DNA of 64,000 nt from Rhizophlyctis rosea (GCA_027596075.1 JADGJC010000017.1:1-64000); one strand, 5' to 3'; counted from the stretch's first letter, positions 1 to 10,919 are shown. Notes: generated from the letters alone by a model not told the origin. Translations and numbers: made by a program.

Positions 1-23
1 CCCCCCCCCCCCCCCCCCCCCCC
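1..23. repeat. Poly-C homopolymer at the window edge
   Basis: The window opens with 23 consecutive C residues, followed by gccc. No telomere-type repeat follows. It may be a true homopolymer or an assembly-end artefact; the sequence alone cannot separate these. Confidence 0.8.
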
Positions 24-289
24 GCCCAAAATAATACTTCTTGGTGTGAGGGAATACCACCTCACACTGATGACATGTACCCGCACAGATTGTTGGAAGA
101 AACGTCCGGCATCAACATACATGAATCGGCCAAGCATCGCAAGAAAGAAGAATCAAGAAAAAAGTACAAAAGATTCATCCAGTTCCACATACCACCCGGT
201 GATATGCTTCCCCGAACTCCTCTCCGGCGGTCGAACGCCTTGACTCATGCATCCCAGCTGGTCAAACGGCATGAGACACATGAGCCCAT

Positions 290-372
290 TATTGGCCAGG
301 CCGGGAGTCGAACCCGGGACCCTGGCCTTGGCCAGGGCCAGCCGCCGAAGGCTGGTGCCAACTCAGCTTAAG
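290..372 (-). repeat. tRNA-like element, probably a tRNA-derived SINE head or tRNA pseudogene
   Basis: On the minus strand an A-box-like block (TTAAGCTGAGTTGG, 371-358) is followed about 43 bases later by a perfect B box (GGTTCGACTCC, 314-304). The B box sits in a normal T arm, a five-pair CCGGG/CCCGG stem with a seven-base loop. Between the boxes are two strong hairpins (CCAGCC/GGCTGG and CCCTGGCC/GGCCAGGG) instead of standard D and anticodon arms. The seven bases after the T arm (CCTGGCC) have no partner at the 5' end, so no acceptor stem forms. Internal polymerase III promoters without a cloverleaf fit a tRNA-derived retroelement or a dead tRNA gene. One copy cannot prove mobility. Confidence 0.5.
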
Positions 373-656
373 ACCACAATTATTTGTGCAACCTGTTAAA
401 ATTATGTTACACTTGGAGGTCTCCGATGAAGCTCCGTCCCACCGAAAATGGATATCCCCATTGGTGGAGTGCCTCTCCGGTTACTAAGCCACACGTTTCC
501 ACTCAAATCATGAGGACGTCAAACATTGTCACCGAAACAACTTGGAGGTGAAGACTAGGTGAGCGAAATGGGCAAAAACATGTACCTGAAACCTCACTCC
601 TTTTCACTCTCATGATCTAGTCACTATAACCCACAAGCAAGACTTACCACAGAGCA

Positions 657-2414
657 ATGGATACCGACACATACATGCAGGACGTCGAAGCTGGTTCACC
701 ACCCTTATCCACAACTCCGCAGCAAGTACTACCGACTCAAAATACAGAACATACATTCGACAGCGCTAGCAATATCTTACATCCGAAAGCAGAGAGCTTG
801 CTCCGATGGGCCGATTTGCGAGATAGCTATGAGGCGCATTTGAAGCAGTATCGTGCCGAATTGGAACATCGTAAGGATGCTGGCAGCTTTGCCATAGTGT
901 GAGGTGCAGCTTCGATTTCACCATAATCACCAAAATAGGGAAAGCACGGCTTGTTGACAAGGTCATATTGGATGCTGAGGAAGGGGCAAAGGAGGAGAAG
1001 CAGTTGAGGAAACGGATAGCGGATTTGCGGCATAGTTTGAATGAGATTTCTGCTCAAAAGATTGTGAATCAAGCTCTCGTCGACCGGTAGGCGTCAGCGC
1101 CGTCATGTCGTCTTTCGCATTGAGGAGAAATGTCATTGAACTTGCCTCCCTCTCCATCCAGTCTCCAAGCCCACCACATCATCCGCACCACCCTCGAATC
1201 TGAAACCTCAACTTCAACCTCCTTCACAGAAGCATCATCATCAACCACACCGCCATCACCACCACAACTCAACACTGACTCCAAACCTTCCACGAAAGAC
1301 TTCACCACCCTCCTCCGCCAACGCGACGCGTACGCCTCAGAATACCTAGACCTTACCGAAAGATTCAATGATCTCTCTCTCCAATTGCAAACTTTGAAAA
1401 AGATAATGATCGTAAGTCATATCAGCGAACGTGGGGGCATAAGCAGCGAGGAACAGAGGGCGTCGTCGTCCTCATTCGGACTCCAGCTTGTTGATCATTC
1501 CGTTCTCCTCATGACAGTTCTTGAATCTGGTCTAGAACAAAGCACGGCCGGATCATAAAGTGTGGAGCACACAGCCATAGATCCAGAGCTGCAACAAGAG
1601 TATGCGAAGAACGTAGCGGCACTACGAGCGGCTCGAGCAAGGCGTGGGACCGCTGCTAATGTCTTCGTGGTAGGCAGCTCATCGCACCTTTCCTGCATTC
1701 TCAATCTGCTGGTGGGCTTGGCTTCTTTCATCAGCCCAACTCTCCATCAATCCTCAGCACCTCCTCCTTGACGCGGACATAGACTGGGCGAATCACTCCA
1801 CATATGGACTGCTATTGGAGGAAGCGGAAGGATGTTGGATTGACGATGCATTGGAGGAGTATGCCGCTCATCCAGCTTTCGCACCTGTGAAAGAGGATTT
1901 AACGAATACTGGTGCTCTGCCTGAGATGAGATTTCTTGATGTAGTCTGGCCGCGCAGTGGTGGTAGTGGTGGGGATAGAATGGTTGTTGATGAGGATGAG
2001 GAAGAGGAGGAACAGCTCCCGCGGGTGTTGCATTCTTTGATGCCCTTGGAGCCGCCGCGGTCGGTAGGAAAGGGGAAGGAGAGGGAGAATTTCTTGGCTG
2101 AAATGGAGGGAAATGAAGACATAATGGTCAGAGAATTGTTATCTCCCGATGCGGATTTCCAACCGACCGAGATCGGCGACGATATCATATTACTCAATGA
2201 CGAAGAAGAGACGGAGGAGGAAGAGATTGCAAGTGGGATTGTTCAAAGGGAACCGTTACAGCTGCCAATTCCGGAAAAGAGATCTGTAGTTACTGTCCTT
2301 TCTGATAGTGAAGAGGGAGGAGGGGGGACGAAGGGTCCTGCGCCGCTGAAAAGGACGGGGAGGAGGAGACTGGTGCCGAGGAGTGAGATTCTAAGAAGAC
2401 GGAGCGGGAAGTAG
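657..2414 (+). CDS. CENP-H/Fta3-like inner kinetochore protein (candidate)
   Basis: Five exons (657-870, 939-1086, 1162-1411, 1568-1669, 1758-2414) join in phase to 456 residues. The first half is predicted coiled coil with many heptad-like Leu/Lys/Glu stretches. At about residue 240 is the block LLLDADIDWANHSTYGLLLE, which resembles the conserved IDWA.D...L.LLLE signature I associate with CENP-H/Fta3, a constitutive centromere-associated network subunit at the inner kinetochore. The C-terminal 200 residues are acidic, then basic. They contain two hydrophobic-acidic patches, DDIILLND and VVTVLSDSEE, that look like SUMO-interacting motifs. The family call rests on a short motif and overall layout, so it is tentative. 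The gene model is better supported than the name. The fourth intron (1412-1567) is longer than its neighbours and could hide a small exon. Confidence 0.5.
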
Positions 2415-2774
2415 ATCTGTTCCACTGTGAGATTCCCACTGTATGCAGTCACGAATGAGATAGTCAGCCCATGCTGTTTCTTCACAATTTTCGCTTCTAC
2501 ATTTTCATCACTGTGATCAACGATGATGTAGCCGATGCAGGGAACCTATCCGCGAAGCCATCAGCCTGCGATTTGGCAAAGGATATTATCAACACAATTA
2601 CAGAGGTTTTATTATTTTTAGTCTTTACTATGCTCTACAATCTAGAGGAGAGAAAGAGAAGAGACAGCTACATTGTAATATACACATCCTTGGGAAACGC
2701 GCCATGATCAAATTCAATCCATTTTCCGCGCGCGCCTTCATCACACGTCGTTCGAATGATTGTCTGAAATTTCA
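2415..2774. other. Convergent 3' intergenic stretch
   Basis: It lies between the stop of the kinetochore-like gene and the stop of the minus-strand surface protein. I see no convincing coding exon, only AT-rich sequence suited to polyadenylation signals for the two converging genes. Confidence 0.5.
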
Positions 2775-3498
2775 TTACACCAACATAGCGACAACTCCCA
2801 TCAAACCGACCAATCCAGCCCCCAAGATCTTAGTCGCATCCACACTGGTAGCGGCAATCGCGCCGCTCTTGCTGTTTGCCGTTGAAGTCCCAGTGGCAGT
2901 GCCAGAAGCGGACGCGGTGGCGGTGCCAGTAGCGGGGACGGAGGAAGTGGTGGTGGACGCGAAGAAGGTTTGCCAGGGTGCGGGGGTAGGGAGTTTGGCG
3001 GGGTTGAGCTGCGCGGCGTTGCAGAGGGATGTTTGTGTGGGGATCGCGCCGCCTTGGAGTTCAGCTTGAAGGGTGGAGTTTGAAGCGCATTGTTGGTAGC
3101 AGAGAACGACCTGTATTTTGAGCATGTTAAGTGCGTGTTCGGGCAGACTTCGTGCCTTGCAGAAGATTGTTTTTGACATGTAAGACGCACCTGCGACGCT
3201 TGGTAGCACTGGCACGCGGCGTAGAGTGTCACGGTGGAGTTCTGCATGGTCTTGCCCATATTTGTGCCCTCGTTCAATGGTCCACAGGTTGTAGTCAGGT
3301 ATTGAGCTGCCGTGTCCTGTATTCGTAAACGGGTGAGATCAGGCGCGCTCAATTGGTACGGGCTCAGATCGTCTTGCAAAACTTAGTTTACCATACCTTG
3401 CAGGTCTGGTACAGGTTCAAATCGCAAGGACCTTGGGCAGAGACGGTCAAGGGCGCGAGGGCGGCGGCGAGGACAGCGAGGAGAGCGCTCTGCTTCAT
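2775..3498 (-). CDS. Secreted eight-cysteine protein with GPI-anchor-type tail
   Basis: Three exons (3498-3397, 3316-3191, 3110-2775), all in phase 0, give 187 residues. The N-terminus MKQSALLAVLAAALAPLTVS is a clear signal peptide with cleavage expected near SAQG. The mature part has eight cysteines over about 85 residues. It is followed by a Ser/Thr/Ala-rich stalk (TTTSSVPATGTATASASG and similar) suited to O-glycosylation. It ends in a hydrophobic tail (ILGAGLVGLMGVVAMLV) with no charged residues after it, as in GPI attachment signals. The eight-cysteine count recalls CFEM and related fungal surface modules, but the spacing does not let me assign one. Likely location is the cell surface or wall; function unknown. 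The window also encodes two enzymes of GPI anchoring. Confidence 0.8.
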
Positions 3499-4008
3499 GT
3501 TTGCGTAAAGGTGTGTTAGAGTGAGAAGAGCGTGAGAAAGTTGGCGGATGACGATGAGGGTCAACTACGAAGAGAATAAGAACGATTTTTCGTGGGAAAG
3601 GATCAAGATGAAAGCGACTCGCGAGTGGGCTGGACCAGCAGTGGGAGGGGTGCATCCTTATATGGTGAAATGGCCCCTCTTCCGTATGACAGGAAAGTGT
3701 GCACGTTGGACAGGGTGTGGCATGGGTATCACAAGGTGCGGCAATGCTATTTCACGGAGGGGTTGGAAACGATGTTTAACAGGTGCGGCACGCGTTTGGA
3801 AGGGTGCCCCCCGCCACGCGTGGAATTTGCTATTTTTAGCATAGAGGGCGGATGGTAAAGTGACTGCTCCACTTTTTGCTTGTAAACAAACGCATTCCGC
3901 TGTTTGACTGCTGTTCACACATCCCCCTCCTTTCATTTAGTTCATTGCCCCTTCTCTCCCCCCGCTCTATCTCGTGCTTTCTCAACTTCTATTCACCAAT
4001 TCGTCACC
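3499..4008. promoter_or_regulatory. Divergent promoter region with pyrimidine-rich initiator tract
   Basis: It separates the minus-strand surface protein (start 3498) from the plus-strand small protein (start 4009). The last 100 bases before 4009 are strongly C/T-rich (blocks such as cccctcctttc and ccccttctctccccccgc), typical of fungal transcription start regions. No coding exon is evident. Confidence 0.5.
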
Positions 4009-4272
4009 ATGCACCATCAGAACACTTCCATTTCTGCCTCTGCTCCCGCTTCTCAACAGCCCTCACGCTCAACACCTTGGGAACGTGCTTGGGCTGCCCT
4101 CTTCGGCCCTCATCCGATATCTCACTACCCCGCACAGACTTCCACTCACTTCCTACGAAACCGCAATATCATGCACCACGTCAAGGCGCATCACATCAAT
4201 GGTCATCATGGGGACAATGTGCAAGGCAAGGTGTACCCCGCCAACTTTGGGTTTTGGGCCAGCAGCCATTGA
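4009..4272 (+). CDS. Small histidine-rich protein, 87 residues
   Basis: A single-exon frame starts in good context (gtcaccATGC) directly after a long pyrimidine tract. The product has 12 His in 87 residues, clustered in MHH, KAHHINGHHG and near both ends, plus a Trp-containing middle (STPWERAWAALFG). It has no signal peptide and no membrane segment. I do not recognise a family. The His clusters could bind metal, but that is inference. An alternative is that a GTGTAC donor near 4232 starts an intron, which would change the C-terminus. The promoter-like upstream tract is the main support that it is real. Confidence 0.5.
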   Translation: MHHQNTSISASAPASQQPSRSTPWERAWAALFGPHPISHYPAQTSTHFLRNRNIMHHVKAHHINGHHGDNVQGKVYPANFGFWASSH

Positions 4273-4965
4273 AATGGTGCAGACTCTGCTGGATACCGCC
4301 ATTGGCGAGACATTGAGCCTAGACCTTTGAGCACCTGCATTGCTCAGTTTGACGGCAAACTAAGTGCAGTCTTGCAATCGCCAGCAGTAGCTCGGAGAAG
4401 GAGTGGGACAATTCGCCTGGCTACATGACTAGCAGGAACTAGTTTTAACAAATAGATCTGGCCGGTGAGAGTGTATCAATATGTACATAGATGTATCTGT
4501 TGATGGCTGATATGTTTCGCCTCATTTGTAAATATAATGTGAACGGTATGTGTGAAGAACGTATCACGAGATTTGCCGCGAACATGCGGCTTTTTTTGCC
4601 TGAGATGGCATCATGCTCGGTTTGCTCCAAAGTTGATGAGCATTCCGAACCTCACTAGCGCAGGTATACCAAGTGGGAACGGTCAAGGAGCTCCGTTCAT
4701 GATGAAGAATTCCAAAGTCTTCGCAACTCCTCCTTCAATTTCGGGGGGAACTTCGGCAAACGCATCCCCACTTCACTAGAGTTGAATTCCCTTGATACGA
4801 TGGCTACTCTGGCACAGGTTCATGGCGGGTAAGTAATGCGTATTTAATTTCATGATACAATCATCATTGAAGGTTACGATAGGATGAACCAGCATCCCGT
4901 CCCGTACAATGCATCAACCTCAATATCGACACCTCTCTTTTCCTTGCACACTATTCGTATATTGC
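4273..4965. other. Convergent intergenic stretch
   Basis: AT-rich sequence lies between the small His-rich gene and the 3' end of the GH5 gene. Short frames here lack coding character or splice partners. I see no RNA gene or repeat. Confidence 0.4.
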
Positions 4966-6572
4966 TCACGGCAAGCATTGAGAGTACCATTGGTTCGATG
5001 TTTTGCAAGTTCCGGAGGCACAGGCTGAGTGGAACAAAAATTGGAGAGATCAGAAATGTTCGGTCCAACTTCATCCTATGAAAAGTTGCGCGGTACTTAC
5101 TTGTAGGACCAGTGAATCCTTGACCACCACATTGACCGTACAGAGGGGCACCTCCGCTGGAAGAACCACCGGAGGAAGTTGAGCCACCGCTGCTAGTGGA
5201 ACCACCGGTGCTAGTGGAACCACTGGAGCATCGGTTGCAGGACTGGTTACAATAGTTGGCCATCCATGACTCCGAGCACTGATGAGGGAACGTGGAGAAT
5301 AGTGAGTTCATTCGCTCAATATGAATGTGACTGGCTGACTGGAGACTCCTAACCTTGCCCCATCCAGCCTGTTGCGCGCATGTGTAGTCGCTGCTGGGCG
5401 CAACATCAGTGCAAGAACCAGTGCTGGTGCTGCCAGAGCTGGAAGATCCAGAACTGCCAGACGAGGTACCACCAGAGACGTTGTTGCTGAAGGCACCGCC
5501 GGCCTTGATCAACTTGGTGAGAGCGGTGTCCTGCCCATTAACGGGCTCAATAGGGAAGGTAGCAGCGCTTCCCCACCAAGGACCCGCAGCCCAGAACGTG
5601 TGACCGATGTAAACATCAGAGTGAGAAGCAAGGTACTGAGGCACCGCAGAGAAGATCTTGGAGCAAGAGGAGTCGGTCGTACCAGCCCATTCACCAAGGA
5701 AACCCTTGCGGTTGTTGGACTTGAGCCAGTTGGTGAACTTGTCGAGTTGTTCGGTGGAGTAGGCGCAGGTGGTGTGCGAGCCGGAGAAGTCTGAGTCGAA
5801 GTATTGGTGGACCTCGAAGGCGAAGTTGTTCTTGGAGTCCGTGATCTTCAAGGCGGTGGCAGCGTTGTTGTCATCGAGCCAGTTGTGCGCGCCCGTCCAG
5901 TGGACACCAGGAACTAGAATGAGGTTGGTAGCTCCCGTTGCACGGATGGCGTTGATGGCGGCTTGAGCAGCGTTGAACCACGTGGTGACATCAATGTCAT
6001 GGGGCTCGTTCATAAGGCCGAAGATAACGTTCGACTGAGAGGGGAGAGTTGTTAGTCACACAGATGAGATGCCTTTTCTAAGCCTGCTTACGTTGCTCTT
6101 GAACTGGTTGGCCAACTTGGTCCATAAGTCCGCATACTGGGATTGCGACACGCCGGAGCCGATGAGTTGACCGTTGTAGCGGGCGTAGTTGTGAGGATCT
6201 ACATCACAGTACAGAATAATCAGCCTCAAGTGTATTCTGCGGTCAGATTGCCGCAAACTCACCAAGAATAGTGTAACCACCCGCCGCAGCAGCTTGGCTA
6301 GCAAAGTTGGAGATGCGACCGACGTAAGTGGAGTCAAGGTTACCACCAAGAGAGGGTTGCGCACGCTCCCAGGAGAAGGCGTAACGGAAGGTGTTGGCGC
6401 CGTTGTTGCGCCAGTAGGAGATGGTGGAGGTGGCCGGGTCGATGTAGTCTTTCTGGTAAGTGCCTGGGAAGGAAGTACCCCATTCGTAGCCGGATTCGTT
6501 GACACCAGCGTATTGGAGGACCGCGGAAGCGGCGCCGGCCATGGTGAGGAGGGAAGCGAGTTTGACGAACAT
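4966..6572 (-). CDS. Secreted GH5 endo-beta-1,4-glucanase with ShKT-like module and CBM1
   Basis: Five exons (6572-6263, 6198-6092, 6034-5354, 5278-5101, 5024-4966) close in phase to 444 residues. A signal peptide (MFVKLASLLTMAGAASA) leads a GH5 barrel resembling fungal endoglucanase II: DPHNYARYNG, acid/base Glu in FGLMNEPHD and nucleophile Glu in GFLGEWAG. After a Gly/Ser linker comes a six-cysteine block starting CTDVAPSSDYTC and ending CNQSCNRC. Its C.D...C...G.C...C..SC..C pattern is that of ShKT modules. A second Gly/Ser/Thr linker leads to a canonical fungal cellulose-binding CBM1 (YGQCGGQGFTGPT, then TSNQWYSQCLP), whose last third lies on the final exon. It should hydrolyse cellulose outside the cell. 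The ShKT module is an unusual insertion between catalytic and binding domains; here it is most simply a disulfide-rich binding or spacer module. Confidence 0.93.
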
Positions 6573-6683
6573 GATGGGTTCGATTTGGTGGTAGGAGAAA
6601 GGCTTATTGAACTTGGAATTTGATACTTGACCAGCAAGAGAACTTTCGGTGCCCGTGGAAGGCGGCGGTGAGATGTTTCCATG

Positions 6684-6691
6684 CTTTTATA
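6684..6691 (-). promoter_or_regulatory. TATA box of the GH5 gene
   Basis: TATAAAAG on the minus strand sits about 110 bases upstream of the GH5 start codon, a normal distance for a strongly regulated fungal gene with a short leader. Confidence 0.6.
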
Positions 6692-7782
6692 TGATTCCCG
6701 ACAATACAAGTCGACATGCTCCAGGACAACGTGCTGGATCCCTACAGCCCACAACCGAAGATTTCTCCAACGCCATTATGGAAGGTCGAACCCCCAATAC
6801 TCTGATACCGTCAGGGGCGTCATGGCCATGTAGCACCAAGGCGAATAAGAATGCTGCTTTTTGGAACGTCCACCACACCCACGAAGCATCTAAACGCCTG
6901 CCGAGGGTTCTGACGACAAATCCATGTCATGCGCCCAAAAAGCGAGTGGGAAATTGTTCCGGCATGGTTATGATGGGCTTTTGCTCCCTCCAACGTTCCA
7001 AACTCCCTGAATTCCCAAAATCCAACATGGAAGTGGCACGTGCCACAAGACGCGCTCCAAGTGGAAGATGGTTACACCAAATCGAGCTGTCTTGTGTACA
7101 CGACCTGTCACCATTCGGCGAATGCTCCACATCGGCTCAAAAAAGCCAACCTTCGCCGAAAAAGTAAGAACTCTTGGACTATTGGTGAGAAATGGAATGC
7201 GTACCGCGTGAATGCACAAACCTCAAGCAGCCGCAACAAAAGTGGGTGAATGACTTCAAGACACCATTTCATTAGTTCCAGTTGCCACTGATTCACCGGG
7301 GATCGCATTCAACACTCAACTTGCAAAACACCAAGGAACCGAGCATAGCATAGCATTTTCAGATGGCATATCTGCCAAGACTTTGAGGCACGACCTTTGT
7401 GCGGAGGAACTGGAGGGAGCTGAGGGCAGTGATCTTCACATCTTGTGGCTTGTCAAAGCTTGTGCCTGGCTTGCTGTTGTGCCCCTTTCATGTAGGATTC
7501 CGTTGCTGTCGCAGATGTGTTGATTACAGTCCGGCTGCCTACATACACTGATGCAATTCGATTTCCCAGTGCCATATTTTATTCCAAATAAAGCTAGACT
7601 TGTTATATTACGAGGTATACCGCAATTATATTTACATTTATAATATATGGATATCTTCACCATTACCAGTATAACCAGAAAACACACCCCGACACCCAAA
7701 TGCAAAACCCCAGGAAAAGGACTAAACTTACACCCTCCAACCATGCATACCCATGCTCCCTGTCGCCAACATGCCACACAAA
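6692..7782. other. Long intergenic region upstream of the GH5 gene
   Basis: About 1.1 kb lies between the GH5 promoter and the stop of the CCCH gene. The open frames inside (for example 6649-7167 plus) have no recognisable motif and no splice continuation. The GH5-proximal part probably carries its regulatory sites. The distal part (7560-7640) is AT-rich and suits the 3' end of the CCCH gene. Confidence 0.4.
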
Positions 7783-9754
7783 CTAATCTTGGCCATCCAT
7801 ATCCAAATCACCCTCCATATCCAACTCGACCTCAAGTAGTGACCCACCATCCTCCTCCGAGTCCGAATCCACCTCTTCCTCACCATCTGACATGAAGTCC
7901 AACTCGTCCTCATCAGATGCATCCGACAAGGAATGAGAATCCTCCTCTTCGTCAGCACTTGCATTCATGTCCTCCCTATCATCATCAAAATCCGGTCGTA
8001 TAGGCATCCGTAACAACTCCGCCAAATCCTCTTCTTCCCCAGCGGTCTTGATCTCACCGCCGCCACGCCGCTCACGAGAGGGTCGTTCCTTCGGACCATG
8101 AGGAAGCTTGCACCGCGGGTTCTCGCATTTTCCTGCCGCGAAGTCGGGGCATTCAATGACGTGCCGGCTTTGGCATTGATTGCCTTGCTCGCAGTAGCGA
8201 TCGTACGCAAAGTCACGACAGACGGGTGCGCCGTCACCCAATTTGACGTGCCGGTAGGGGCATTTCTCGTTCTTGCATCCCCACGCCTGACTGAAATGAA
8301 GACAGTCCGCCACGTTCTTGTCAGTTGGTCGGTGAGAGCGACGACAGTGAGGATCATCACATTGATCTTTGAGGTATCGTGTGCATATAGCGATTCGATC
8401 TGGATCATGCACGAAGCGACAATTGCTGTTCTTGCAAAGGCCTAAATACGAAGATAGCAAAATTAGATGCAATTGCAATCAGACAGATCACACACACGGA
8501 CCGAATCGATGGTATTGGCAGTATTTCGACTTCCGCTTGGGCTTTCTAATGGTATCGGATCGTCTGTTCTCACAAATGTCAAAGTGTTGGTTGATGATGC
8601 GGCGGTCGACGCCAAGTGAGTGCACATACTTCGACTTCGGCGCCAAAATCAAATTTCCCGTCTTGCTTCGAACAAAGCCTACTCCATTCACATTGACAAA
8701 TTTCGGTGTACGCCGTCCAACGGTTGGCAATGCAGCACCGTCCTCTGCATGGCATCGTTAGCGCCGTCGAAGGGTAGCAAAAAACGCGACCGCGTACCAG
8801 TTTTTCGAACGAGTTTCGTTCCTCGCGGATCCACGACAAAATCGACTCCGCCGATACTTAGTACCTTGAATTTTCGAGAAGCTTTGTGTACTTTGACTTG
8901 GTTCATAGTAAGCATTTATTGAGATCATTGCAGTTCATGCCCGTCAACTTACCCGGTGCGACGGCAGTATTGATGAGTTTGTTGCCTTGCTTCTGGTATG
9001 AAATTCCGTCGACAACAAGGAGCGTCTTGTTTTTGGATCGGCTTTGTGACGTTGAGTCTACAAGCCGCCTGTAAATGATGTCAGAAAACGATACATCGAT
9101 CTGCATATCGTGCAACATACTTCTTTCGCTTCGGGGCAGGATTGTGGCGATATTGTAATGAAGCAGACGCCGTGGCTGACAAAATGCAACGATGAATCAA
9201 TTACTATGCTGAACATGAGATAAGGCAAAGGGGACAGCCATTTCTATTCTTCCCCAATAAAGTCAAATGATCATATTTAGCATTATACATACGTGCTCCA
9301 ACTCGCACAAGCTTATTGCCTTTCTTGATGAAGGACTCAAGGGGTGCACCAGTTGAGGTCCGCGGATGCACATTCGATTCATTTGGCGAGGTGAGAGATG
9401 AAGACCTAACTGAAGCTTGTTGCCCAGTCCCAAAACTGGTCGCGTTCACCAATGTCAGATTGGGAGACGGTCGGACTACGGAAAATTGAGCTTTCGTGGA
9501 CACTGCCAGGTTTTGATTGACCAGCTTCCTATGAGGGCCTCCGTATGGCGCCGTTCGTTGATACGGATGATACCCGTGCGACCGGACCGAGGCGTTCGCT
9601 TTCGGGTCTGCTTGCGATTGCTTCTGCTGGATAGCACCTACAGTGCATTGGAACGGTAAGCCTTCCTGCTGCACCAAACGCAATCCTGACACTCGAGAGT
9701 CATCTCACCTGATAGCAAAGCAATCTGTCGTAGTATTTCCTCGTTTGAAGTCAT
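7783..9754 (-). CDS. ZC3H3-type protein with five CCCH zinc fingers
   Basis: Seven exons (9754-9709, 9637-9293, 9175-9121, 9068-8953, 8896-8798, 8744-8496, 8441-7783) close in phase to 522 residues. From about residue 290 a compact tandem of five C-x-C-x-C-x-H fingers runs through KYCQYHRFGPC, CRFVHDPDRIAICTRYLK, CDDPHCRRSH, CKNEKCPYRHV and CENPRCKLPHG. This order and these linkers match animal ZC3H3/Smicl, which I know from work on nuclear poly(A) RNA adenylation and export. The N-terminal half carries repeated GNKLVR-like modules, one per exon. The C-terminal 90 residues are very acidic (Asp/Glu/Ser). A nuclear RNA-binding role is expected. The exact splice at finger one is uncertain by one residue. 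Confidence 0.85.
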
Positions 9755-10919
9755 TGTCAGTGGGCGATTTCGGTTGCACAGTCCAGTGAGGAAGCCACAA
9801 TAAGATAACCGCAGTAATTCGACTTCAAGCAGTTCGGCTTTTGAAAACTTTGATGGTCAATATGTAGTGAAAGTCAAGAAAAGGGGGGAATGAGGGAAGA
9901 GTGGTTTTAATCTATATCCGTGGAATTCGAGTGCGGGTGAGAAGTGCGGAGTCTGGACCATTTTGTCATCCTGCCACTGATTCGGGACGGAGTTTGTGCG
10001 GCTAAATTCATATCACGTGGTCGTTAGAAACACAGCAGGTCCGCCTCCTTCGGACCCATTGTTCGGCAATGGTTTTATAATTTCTTTGTTTTTTTTTTTT
10101 GGAAGATGTGTCCATTAATTCCGACATATGCGCATGCTTCGTTGATAGGCCAAGTGCTGAAGCGTATGGGTTTGCTGCAAATGATGACTTATCGCTTGAC
10201 TTCTTTTGGAAGCAGGATTGGACAACTTGACAGACCATGCGGCCTTGATCCCGCTTCAAAGCTCCCTAAGCTCCTTCAAAACCTTCAGCAATCACTCCCA
10301 ACGGACTTATCGAGTTGGTTTCAAGAAGGTGTGCTTGCACAGCTCAGGCAAATCTCAACTCGAAAATTGATCCAAAGTACCATATCATGCGGATTATTGA
10401 CTGACAACCAATACATGACCATAAAGTTCTCAGTGTATGTGCGCAACTAACGGGACCAAACCGCGATGGGTGACGACGGCCGATTCTTAGAATTGCGGCA
10501 TTACTCTGCCCATCTCTCACAACTCGCTTCACCCGTAGGAATAAGCAAAGTAAATTGGTAGTGAAAGGAAGGGGTATCAACTTTACTCGACAAGAAGGGT
10601 GGAAGGGAATGAGCGGAATTTATAGAGTTTGCTGGTGGCTGTGGCTTGTGGCTTGTGATTGGAAGAAAAGATGCGATTCCAATGATTGGATCGATACATT
10701 GTAAGTCGTATAGATAATGCATTCGAGTCAATGCTGCCATTCGAGTCTATAAAAACCAGCCGGATGCGATTGCGCCATCAGGTCCGCAGCAGGTCTGGAC
10801 CCTCCTTGTCCACACTTCCATACCTGATTTATAAATAACCCTGCCTTGGAAATTGGAGTAAACTGTCAGAAAATACTGGCAGGCAGACGAAATCCTCCAG
10901 TATACCATCGTATAGCAAC
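9755..10919. promoter_or_regulatory. Divergent promoter region of the CCCH and SQR genes
   Basis: These 1.16 kb separate two divergent start codons. They include a T-run at 10089-10100 and AT-rich blocks just before the SQR start. I find no convincing exon; the frame at 10106-10450 lacks coding character. Confidence 0.4.

Noticed and set aside
290..372. Functional tRNA gene
   Set aside because: No acceptor stem can be paired and the D and anticodon arms are replaced by other hairpins, so I call it a tRNA-like repeat.
4966..6572. CBM10/dockerin reading of the Cys-rich module in the GH5 protein
   Set aside because: The spacing and the absence of the Trp/Gly pattern of fungal dockerins fit ShKT better.
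6649..7167. 172-codon plus-strand frame upstream of the GH5 gene
   Set aside because: It overlaps the GH5 promoter, has no domain, no good start context and no splice continuation.
10106..10450. Plus-strand frame in the SQR upstream region
   Set aside because: No domain, no conserved-looking residues and no exon partners; more likely promoter sequence.
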